A stretch of DNA of 64,000 nt from Terriglobales bacterium (GTDB lineage: Bacteria > Acidobacteriota > Terriglobia > Terriglobales > Acidobacteriaceae). Location of the stretch: NCBI GenBank assembly GCA_025936825.1, contig JAICSO010000001.1, forward strand, positions 372,001 through 436,000, read 5' to 3'. This document shows, one piece after another, positions 43,624 through 50,347 of the stretch (positions are counted from its first letter, which is position 1; each line of letters begins with the position of its first letter). The notes under the pieces are model-generated. The model saw only the letters and a list, made by a program, of their open reading frames with translations. It did no database searches and had not been told where the DNA came from. A program made the translations under genes and the position numbers.

Positions 43624-44322
43624 ATGGCCCATACCTCAGCGGTTCGTGCACTCGTGTTGACAGCGGACCCCCTGCTGCTCACAACCTTCAGCGGCGTTTC
43701 CAGCGAACTTGGCATCCAGGCGGAATCCAGCGACGATTCGGACGAAGTCTCGCTACAACTCAACCGAGCCAGGTACGAAGCGGTACTGCTGGACTTTGAT
43801 ACGGTTTCGGGCGCGGGGCCAGTTCTGGCCAGCGTCCGCGAGAGCCGATCCAACAAAGATACGGTCGTATTCGCGGCCGCCACCAACGCCACGCACATTG
43901 ACCAGGCCCTTCAGGGCCGCGCGCATTTCCTGCTGCGCAGACCGATTGAGCCTGCCGCGATCCGGCGATCGCTGTACGCCGCTTACGATCTGATGCTGGG
44001 AGGACACCGGAGGCATTTTCGATGCGCCGCGAACCTCGAGGTCATGCTGACAATCATCACCACGGGACGGAGTTTCCAGTGCTCGACCCTCAATGTAAGT
44101 AGCAACGGCATGGCCGTGACCAGTCCTATTTCGCTGAAGCCCGCCGAGATGTTGAATATTTCCATCCTTCTGCCCGACAACATGACGGTGTACGCAACCG
44201 GCATTGTGATCTGGGACGATCAGCACGGGAAGACGGGCATCAATTTCCAGTTCAGCGAGCCGGAGATGCGGCGCACCTTTGACGCCTGGCTTGATTTACG
44301 TTTCATCCATCAGATCGTCTGA
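43624..44322 (+). CDS. Pseudo-receiver/PilZ protein
   Basis: 232 residues from ATG 43624 (a GTG at 43534 would add 30 residues). The N-terminal half is receiver-like (VRALVLTADPLLLTTFSGV ... YEAVLLDFDT ... AHFLLRRPIEP) but the acidic pair is reduced to one Asp and the conserved Lys is Arg, so phosphorylation is doubtful. The C-terminal half is a PilZ domain: R-x3-R as RRHFR, N-x-S-x-x-G as NVSSNGMAV, and GIVIWDDQHGKTGINF. It should bind cyclic-di-GMP, for example that made by the GGDEF protein at 29778, and act as a cytosolic effector. The partner is unknown. Confidence 0.8.
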   Translation: MAHTSAVRALVLTADPLLLTTFSGVSSELGIQAESSDDSDEVSLQLNRARYEAVLLDFDTVSGAGPVLASVRESRSNKDTVVFAAATNATHIDQALQGRAHFLLRRPIEPAAIRRSLYAAYDLMLGGHRRHFRCAANLEVMLTIITTGRSFQCSTLNVSSNGMAVTSPISLKPAEMLNISILLPDNMTVYATGIVIWDDQHGKTGINFQFSEPEMRRTFDAWLDLRFIHQIV

Positions 44323-44352
44323 ACGGGCGTGAATGCGCGTTATCCTGTGCTG

Positions 44353-44802
44353 ATGAATGAGATCGTGATCCGGGAAGCGAATGACTCGGATGTGGAACGA
44401 ATCCTGGAACTCTATCGCGAAGCGGGGATCGGGTCGCAGGAGTCCTTCACCCCTCATGAAGCTACGGAGCAGCTTGCGCTGCTGCGTAAATATCCCAGTT
44501 ACCGCGTGTTCGTGGCGGAATCGGGCGGCATTGTCGTCGGGACCTATGAGCTACTGATCATGGATAATCTGGCAAAACGAGGAAGGAAGTCGGCCATCAT
44601 CGAAGATGTCGCAGTTGCGAAGCAGCACCAGGGTCGCGGAATCGGGCGAGCAATGATGGAACACGCAATGCAACAGGCTCGCAACGCTGGTTGTTACAAG
44701 CTCGTGCTGTCGAGCAATCTGGAGCGAGCAGACGCGCACGCGTTCTATGAAGCTCTGGGATTCGAAAAGCATGGCTACAGCTTTCGTGTGGAAATCTCCT
44801 GA
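44353..44802 (+). CDS. GNAT-family N-acetyltransferase
   Basis: 149 residues from ATG 44353. GNAT motif order is complete: VIREANDSDVERILELYREAG, YRVFVAESGGIVVGTYEL, the acetyl-CoA pyrophosphate loop IIEDVAVAKQHQGRGIGRAMMEHAM, and ADAHAFYEALGFEKHGYSF. It should acetylate an amino group on a small molecule or protein; the acceptor cannot be read. An upstream GTG at 44329 is an alternative start. It follows the PilZ gene by about 30 bases and may be in the same transcript. Confidence 0.88.
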   Translation: MNEIVIREANDSDVERILELYREAGIGSQESFTPHEATEQLALLRKYPSYRVFVAESGGIVVGTYELLIMDNLAKRGRKSAIIEDVAVAKQHQGRGIGRAMMEHAMQQARNAGCYKLVLSSNLERADAHAFYEALGFEKHGYSFRVEIS

Positions 44803-44895
44803 GCAGGTCTCCTCCCAAGCAACAACCGCAGAAGGAGTACTTGCTATTCTGAAACGGAACCGCATTCCCAGTCACCATCCCCGCAGAGGAGTTTC

Positions 44896-46125
44896 ATGTC
44901 TACCGGCCTTGATCAGCTGCAGCACATTGTTGTCTTGATGATGGAGAACCGCTCCTTTGACCACATGCTGGGATCGCTGAAAGCCGTCGATTCGCGGATC
45001 GATGGCGTTACAGACCAACTCAGCAATCCGGACACGACCGGGGCGAGCGTCAAACCTCAAGGACTGGCGGAATTTCAGGGCCAGCTCGATCCAGATCCGG
45101 ACCATCATTTCCCGGCAGTGGATCTCCAGATATTTGGTGGCAATGCGGCGGCCGACCGTCAGCCCAACATGCAAGGCTTCGTAAAGAGCTACTTCAATCA
45201 GCGCGGCGACGTGCAGCACTCGCAGAAGATCATGTACTACTTCAAACAAGCAGATCTGCCGGTCCTGACAACACTCGCCCTGGAATTCGCGGTATTTAAC
45301 CGCTGGTTCGCGTCTATCCCCGGACCGACAATCTGCAACCGTGCTTTCGCACATTACGGCACGTCATTCGGTCGAGTCGATATGAGTCCGTTTGACGTGA
45401 TCGAGCCGTACAAGAGCATTTACACGCGATTGATCAATGCGAACCCGAAGCATACCGCAAAGGTCTATTACTACGACACCACCAGTTCGACCATGGAAGT
45501 GGTGAACCTGCTCCAGAACCAGCCTGAGTTGTTCGGAACCTATGAGCAATTCTTGAGCGACTGCGACAAGGGACTGCTGCCCGATTATTCCTTCATCGAA
45601 CCAAATTACAACGATCACGAAACCGACAGCGGAGAGCAGGTCGCCAACGATCAGCATCCGGACCACGACGTCCAGGCAGGAGAGTTGTTCATTGCAGAGG
45701 TTTACATGCGGATTAAGCGCAATCCGAAACTGTGGGCAAATACAGCGTTACTAATTGTGTATGACGAGCACGGCGGAATTTACGATCATGTAGTGCCACC
45801 GCCCTGCGTTCCCGATAACTTCACGGCCTCAGCGAATAATACCGGCACCGGCCGCGAGTTCAAGTTTGATCGGCTGGGCGTGCGCGTACCCGCAATTCTG
45901 GTTTCGCCCTGGATTCCGAAGAACACAGTTGTCACTGATCGAGTTTTTGATCACGCCTCAATCCCGGGGACCATCACAAAGTTCTTTCTGGGCGACTACG
46001 CGGCGCGATCTCCACGGGAGATCAACGCAGACGTTTTCATTGAACCGAAGGCGTCTCCAAGGCCGGGCAGTAATTTACTTTCATTGAATGCAATGCGGAC
46101 CGATTGCCCAGAGTTTGACGTCTAG
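44896..46125 (+). CDS. Phosphoesterase family protein (phospholipase C / acid phosphatase-like)
   Basis: 409 residues. N-terminal HIVVLMMENRSFDHMLGSL (catalytic Thr/Ser-region and metal residues of the phosphoesterase family), then the conserved KQADLPVLTTLALEFAVFNRWFASIPGPTICNR, WANTALLIVYDEHGGIYDHVVPP, and RLGVRVPAILVSPWIPKNTV with HASIPGTITKFF. No classical signal peptide is visible at the chosen ATG 44896 (GAGGAG upstream), unlike secreted PlcN proteins, so it may be cytosolic or an unusual export substrate. It cleaves phosphodiester or phosphomonoester bonds; the substrate is unknown. The short basic gene follows it by 14 bases. Confidence 0.87.
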   Translation: MSTGLDQLQHIVVLMMENRSFDHMLGSLKAVDSRIDGVTDQLSNPDTTGASVKPQGLAEFQGQLDPDPDHHFPAVDLQIFGGNAAADRQPNMQGFVKSYFNQRGDVQHSQKIMYYFKQADLPVLTTLALEFAVFNRWFASIPGPTICNRAFAHYGTSFGRVDMSPFDVIEPYKSIYTRLINANPKHTAKVYYYDTTSSTMEVVNLLQNQPELFGTYEQFLSDCDKGLLPDYSFIEPNYNDHETDSGEQVANDQHPDHDVQAGELFIAEVYMRIKRNPKLWANTALLIVYDEHGGIYDHVVPPPCVPDNFTASANNTGTGREFKFDRLGVRVPAILVSPWIPKNTVVTDRVFDHASIPGTITKFFLGDYAARSPREINADVFIEPKASPRPGSNLLSLNAMRTDCPEFDV

Positions 46126-46139
46126 TGGAGGAGAAATCA

Positions 46140-46508
46140 ATGGCTGTGATTCACGTGCCGCGCCCCTCAAAGAAGAAGGCCATGAACCCGAATCGGCCTG
46201 TGTCTTCACTGCTGTTGACGCAGGTCAGCCATTTGCAGCACGCGGAGCGGCGTTTGCCTCTGCGCTATCGCACCGAAATTTACACGCATGCCATTCGGAC
46301 AGAGGGAGAAGCTGCCGCCTACATTCACGAGGTCACCGAGGCGATCCGTGAAGCACATGCCAATGCGGCGGCGCGGCGTACGGGAACGCGAAGAGGGCAG
46401 CGACGCGGGTTGGAAATCGCAGCAGCGGCGGCAAAATCAAAACGAAAGCCCGCCAGGAAAAAGACTGTTAAGTCTGCGAAGAAGAAGGGTCCCAGGAAGA
46501 GGAAGTAA
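46140..46508 (+). CDS. Small basic protein with histone H1-like Lys/Arg tail
   Basis: 122 residues starting at ATG 46140 behind GGAGGAG. The N-terminal half contains PNRPVSSLLLTQVSHLQHAERRLP and IRTEGEAAAYIHEVTEAIREAH, which look like a short helical domain. The last about 25 residues are almost entirely Lys/Arg/Ala/Pro (KSKRKPARKKTVKSAKKKG), resembling histone H1-type or nucleic-acid-binding tails. I know no named family. It follows the phosphoesterase gene by 14 bases and may be cotranscribed with it, though the tail suggests DNA/RNA binding. Confidence 0.6.
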   Translation: MAVIHVPRPSKKKAMNPNRPVSSLLLTQVSHLQHAERRLPLRYRTEIYTHAIRTEGEAAAYIHEVTEAIREAHANAAARRTGTRRGQRRGLEIAAAAAKSKRKPARKKTVKSAKKKGPRKRK

Positions 46509-46526
46509 GTTCAGGCCGGAGGCGAG

Positions 46527-47933
46527 ATGCATTGGAGTTTAGCAGTCGTGCTGCTGGTGCTTTCCGCTGCCACATGGGCGCAGGAGAGTCCATTGCATGC
46601 GGAGTTGAGGCGTGAAAGCGAACGGGTCGGAGATGCATGCGGCAGCTTTAAGTCGATCGGGAGTTGCGCCTACACATTATTCACCGATCATCCTTTGCAC
46701 ATTGCTGCCGGCAGTATGCCTCCACAAAATGGTTTTGGAGTCGGCGGCGCATTCGTCTGGTCAAAGAACACGAAGAACTGGCGCATGAGTTGGGACCTGG
46801 ATGCGGTTGGTGCATTCAGTGGATCATGGCGGGCCGGTGGTTACATGAAGCTCGTACACACACCACATCCGTCGAGAAATCCGATTCACGTTACAATCCC
46901 CGGCGAAACCAGCGGTAATGACAAGACGCCGGCTAGAGCCCCCAGTTTCACGCATCCTTACACCGTCTTCAACATGTACGCGCAGACCATTTCGTTGAAC
47001 AAGATCAACTACTTTGGCCTGGGAAACGACACGGTTCCTGCCGACAAGTCACTCTTCGGCATGTCGGAAACGATTATTGGCGCGAATGTGATTAAGCCCG
47101 TCTTCGAACTGTCGGCAATTCGCTGGTTGAATCTGGCGCTGGTTGGCGAAGTGAATGGCCGCTTCGTCAGCATTCGAGGAAACCATGGACAATCGACACC
47201 GTCGATCGAGACACTTTACGACAATGTCACCGCGCCAGGGCTTGCGACTCAGCCGGGATTCGCGCAATTTGGCGAAGGCATTCGCATTAAACCTGCACTC
47301 GGCAATCTGCAGTTGAACTATTTGGGCCGATTACAGGAATTCGCAGCTGCAAACTCGCAATACTCCTTCCTGCGCTGGACCGTGGATCTCGACCACAGCT
47401 ATTCGTTGTATGGGAAATCACTATCTGGGACATCGGAAACTCTGGGGCCTGACTCCTGTGCCCCATCGGGAGAGCAGTGTCCGACGGTTTCTCGCACTCG
47501 GAACCTGAATGGCACGCTGAATTTTCATTTGTTGCTTTCGGAATCGATCACTTCGGGAACCAGCGTTGTTCCCTTTTATTTCCAGCAGACACTCGGCGGG
47601 AATGACATCAACAGCATGCTGTCGCTGGGCAGTTATGAAGATTATCGATTTCGCGGCCCGAATCTCCTGCTTCTGCAGGAGAGTTTCGAGCACTCTATCT
47701 GGGGACCTTTCGGTGTGAAATTTATGGCCGATCAGGGGCGCGTAGCCTTGACGCGCGGCGACCTCGGATTCAGCGGTCTGAAGCACAGCTACGCCGCGGG
47801 ACTCACATTGCGCGCCGGAGCATTCCCGATGGTCTCGATGATGTTCGGCTGGGGTGGGCCCGAAGGTCACCACACCCTTTTCAATATGAACACGTCTTTG
47901 CTCGGCAGTTCGAGCCGGCCACCGTTGGATTAA
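46527..47933 (+). CDS. Probable outer-membrane beta-barrel protein
   Basis: 468 residues: signal peptide (HWSLAVVLLVLSAATWAQE), a short Cys-bearing N-terminus (GDACGSFKSIGSCAYTLF), then alternating hydrophobic/polar strands with aromatic ends such as FGVGGAFVWSKNTKNWRMSWDLDAVG, NKINYFGLGNDT, LQLNYLGRLQEF and YAAGLTLRAGAFPMVSMMFGWGGPEGHHTLF. It fits a channel or surface lipid barrel but carries no POTRA or TonB box. The C-terminus ends in LGSSSRPPLD rather than a terminal aromatic residue. It ends 15 bases from the convergent cupin stop. Confidence 0.6.
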   Translation: MHWSLAVVLLVLSAATWAQESPLHAELRRESERVGDACGSFKSIGSCAYTLFTDHPLHIAAGSMPPQNGFGVGGAFVWSKNTKNWRMSWDLDAVGAFSGSWRAGGYMKLVHTPHPSRNPIHVTIPGETSGNDKTPARAPSFTHPYTVFNMYAQTISLNKINYFGLGNDTVPADKSLFGMSETIIGANVIKPVFELSAIRWLNLALVGEVNGRFVSIRGNHGQSTPSIETLYDNVTAPGLATQPGFAQFGEGIRIKPALGNLQLNYLGRLQEFAAANSQYSFLRWTVDLDHSYSLYGKSLSGTSETLGPDSCAPSGEQCPTVSRTRNLNGTLNFHLLLSESITSGTSVVPFYFQQTLGGNDINSMLSLGSYEDYRFRGPNLLLLQESFEHSIWGPFGVKFMADQGRVALTRGDLGFSGLKHSYAAGLTLRAGAFPMVSMMFGWGGPEGHHTLFNMNTSLLGSSSRPPLD

Positions 47934-47948
47934 TCCCACTCATCATGA

Positions 47949-48434
47949 TCAGATCTCTTTATCAGCACGGCTGATCGCGATGACGAAGTAATTTGCAGGT
48001 GTTGTGCCGATGTTCTTCAAACCATGCATTACGTTTGAAGCGGTAAACACTACGCCACCCGGTCCGACTCGTTCTGGTTTGCCATCGTTCAAATACTCAA
48101 GTTGACCCTCCCGGATAAAGAGCAACTCTGAGTTACGGTGGCGATGCGGCGGGTGCGGCATCTGGCCGGCCGGCAAGGTCGTCTCGTGCACTTCGATGAA
48201 TTCGCCAGTCGGAAGAGTGCCCGAGATGACGCGACGCATGACGCCTCCATTGCCATTGTTCGTGACCGAAAGGGAATCGAGGTCGAAGGTTTGGGACTTG
48301 GAGAGCATGGAATCACCGCGCCTCTCATCCTTCGCTGAGGCTGCCTGTGAAAACGTGGACTCCACTCCTGCAGCTCCCAAGACAGAGAGCGCTGAAACAG
48401 CGGCCAGAAGATCACGACGTGTAATGTTTTGCAT
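47949..48434 (-). CDS. Exported cupin-domain protein
   Basis: 161 residues with a Tat-like signal (TRRDLLAAVSALSVLGAAG) and a cupin: VHETTLPAGQMPHPPHRHRNSELLFIREGQLEYLNDGKPE and PGGVVFTASNVMHGLKNIGTTPANYF. The metal-binding histidines of motif 1 (H-x-H-x3-E as HRHRNSE) are present. Its neighbour 48450-48827 is a second cupin of the same size class, and a TlpA-like protein precedes both, so the three probably form an operon. Enzymatic role (dioxygenase, isomerase) is not determined. Confidence 0.8.
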   Translation of the reverse strand: MQNITRRDLLAAVSALSVLGAAGVESTFSQAASAKDERRGDSMLSKSQTFDLDSLSVTNNGNGGVMRRVISGTLPTGEFIEVHETTLPAGQMPHPPHRHRNSELLFIREGQLEYLNDGKPERVGPGGVVFTASNVMHGLKNIGTTPANYFVIAISRADKEI

Positions 48435-48449
48435 TGAGACCTACTCAAA

Positions 48450-48827
48450 TTATTCTGTGTCGCCACCGATGGAAATCACGAAGTAAGTTGCGGGACCGGT
48501 TCCGACATTTCTGCCGGCGTGCACGGTGCCCGGAGCAACGAATACCACTCCTCCGGCGTTTACTCGCTCCGATTTACCGTCGAACTGGAACTCCATCGTG
48601 CCTTCACGAATAAAAATGAATTCTGAATGGGAAATGGAATGCGCCGGGTTGGGCGGCAATCCGGCTGGCTGTGTCGATTCGTGTACCGCGACCACTTCTC
48701 CGGTAACCAATTTGCCGTGCAACACGCCCCAGCTCTTGCCTCCATTGGGCATAGTCCGCACATAAAGTTCGTCGAGGTTGAAGACCTCCGACCGCGAGAG
48801 GATGCTGGCATTTTGGGTTTCAGCCAT
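48450..48827 (-). CDS. Cupin-domain protein (second of a pair)
   Basis: 125 residues from ATG 48827, without signal peptide: MAETQNASILSRSEVFNLDELYV, then cupin motif 1 (GLPPNPAHSISHSEFIFIREGTMEFQFDGK) and motif 2 (AGGVVFVAPGTVHAGRNVGTGPATYF). It is related to the exported neighbour (shared SEVFNLD/QTFDLD start, GGVVF-A-P, V-H). The motif-1 histidines are altered (H-S-I-S-H-S-E), so metal binding may differ. The frame extends upstream to 48959 but that overlaps the TlpA-like gene and is not cupin-like. Operonic with it. Confidence 0.72.
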   Translation of the reverse strand: MAETQNASILSRSEVFNLDELYVRTMPNGGKSWGVLHGKLVTGEVVAVHESTQPAGLPPNPAHSISHSEFIFIREGTMEFQFDGKSERVNAGGVVFVAPGTVHAGRNVGTGPATYFVISIGGDTE

Positions 48828-48852
48828 GGCTTTAGCGGGTAGTCTACAGCGG

Positions 48853-49383
48853 TTACTCCTCGGCGGCTTCGGGTGGTGATTGCAATCCGGCCCGCGCGAG
48901 AAGTCTGCGCAGCGCGCGTTCCCCGCCCGCGCCGTGCTGCTCAGCGGAAATGTTTCCATCGCGATCGATCACCACATAAATCGGGTAGGAATTGGCCTGA
49001 TACATGGCCGCAAGATTTGTGTCCTCGGTCAGAACGATGCGGCACTGGCGCGGATGTTGCTCCAGGTATTTCTTCACCGTCTTCTTCGACTCCGCCACAT
49101 CGATGGCGAGCACGATCAGGCCCTTGTCGGAGAGCTCACGATTGATCTGCTCGACGAGTCCTTCTTCCTGATGACAATAGGTGCACCATGTCGTCCAGAA
49201 CTCCAGCAAAACAACTTTTCCCTTCACCGACTCGTTATTGAAGGTCTCGCCGGTGGTCGTCTTGGCGCGGAAGCGTGGAGCGGGCTTGTTCTGGTCGTCA
49301 TCATCGGCGGCGAACATCGCGGCCGCGGCCAATAGCAACAGGCACAGTAAGACGCACGAGCGGCACCTCATAACGCCGGACAT
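48853..49383 (-). CDS. TlpA/ResA-like periplasmic thioredoxin
   Basis: 176 residues with a signal peptide (MRCRSCVLLCLLLLAAAAMFAADD) and a thioredoxin fold of the AhpC/TlpA type: APRFRAKTTTGETFNNESVKGKVVLLEFWTTWCTYCHQEEG with redox motif C-T-Y-C, VLAIDVAESKKTVKKYLEQH and the cis-Pro in YPIYVVIDRDG. It should reduce or oxidise disulfides in the periplasm, for instance in cytochrome c maturation or cupin partners. It is the first gene of the group leading into the two cupins. Confidence 0.87.
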   Translation of the reverse strand: MSGVMRCRSCVLLCLLLLAAAAMFAADDDDQNKPAPRFRAKTTTGETFNNESVKGKVVLLEFWTTWCTYCHQEEGLVEQINRELSDKGLIVLAIDVAESKKTVKKYLEQHPRQCRIVLTEDTNLAAMYQANSYPIYVVIDRDGNISAEQHGAGGERALRRLLARAGLQSPPEAAEE

Positions 49384-49486
49384 GATACAGCAAGAAACTC
49401 ACCTTTCCTAGCAGGGGATATTGCAGCTTCTTGACATGTTCAGCTGCCGCAAGGTTGCCGATTTGCATCCTATGGCGAGACTTGGG

Positions 49487-50293
49487 ATGCGAAAGCTTTT
49501 TTCATTCCTCACCTTATTCGCGATACTGGCAGGGGCACGACTGCTCGATGCGGAGCCGGTTTCTGTTCGCCATGTTGAAGGCGTGACATTCGGCTTTCTG
49601 GTCCTTCGAGACATTCATGGCGAAACCCTCGCACACGGCGAATTGAAGCAGGTGGTTACACTAGACGATCCCACGGTAATGGCTGACCTGCAGTTCCGTT
49701 TCAAGGACGGCTCCTTCTACCGCGAGATCACCAAATTTACACAGAAAGGTGTGTTCCGGCTCTTGAGCGATCAAGTTGTCGAGAAAGGGCCGGCTTTCAA
49801 GCAGGACTCAGAAAGTTGGCTGGACGCAAGCAATGGCAAAGTCACGGTGAAAATTGTCGACAAAGGAAAAGAAAAGACGTCGACCAAACAACTCCGGGTT
49901 CCGAACGACGCCGCTAACGGATTGTTGTTCATTCTGGCGAAGAATCTCAATCCTGAAGCCGCTGAGACCATTGTTTCGATGGTTGCCGTTTCAAGCAAGC
50001 CACGCGTTGTGAAGCTGCAGATTACCCCGGCACAGGAAAAGACCGTTCACCAGGGACCGCTAAGCTATAAAGTGCAGCACTACGCTGTGCACATCAAGAT
50101 TCCTGGCGCTGCCGGAGTCGTGGCACCCCTGCTGGGCAAGAAACCTCCAGATCTTCAACTCTGGGTTCTGAAGAGCGAGGCGCCTACCTTCATTGAATTC
50201 GAGGGTCCGCTGTCAGAAGACACGCCCGTCTGGCGCATCGAGTTGGCCGCGCCTGAGCCAGACAAAGACGCGGGAGCTGCAGCGCATAACTAG
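49487..50293 (+). CDS. Secreted protein of unknown function
   Basis: 268 residues from ATG 49487, chosen because it begins the signal peptide MRKLFSFLTLFAILAGARLLDAEP; an ATG at 49421 would add 22 residues. The mature part is beta-rich (VEGVTFGFLVLRDIHGETLAHGELKQVV; MADLQFRFKDGSFYREITKFTQKGVF; WLDASNGKVTVKIVDKG) and ends with an acidic tail. I do not recognise a family with a known function; it looks like the periplasmic/outer-membrane beta proteins often seen in this phylum. No operon partner is apparent. Confidence 0.62.
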   Translation: MRKLFSFLTLFAILAGARLLDAEPVSVRHVEGVTFGFLVLRDIHGETLAHGELKQVVTLDDPTVMADLQFRFKDGSFYREITKFTQKGVFRLLSDQVVEKGPAFKQDSESWLDASNGKVTVKIVDKGKEKTSTKQLRVPNDAANGLLFILAKNLNPEAAETIVSMVAVSSKPRVVKLQITPAQEKTVHQGPLSYKVQHYAVHIKIPGAAGVVAPLLGKKPPDLQLWVLKSEAPTFIEFEGPLSEDTPVWRIELAAPEPDKDAGAAAHN

Positions 50294-50347
50294 ATCATCA
50301 CTTGCTGAAGATTTCCAGATCCATAAATATTCAGATGGCGCGCAAGG

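Noticed and set aside
48828-48959. N-terminal extension of the second cupin
   Set aside because: It overlaps the TlpA-like gene and reads as compositional noise.
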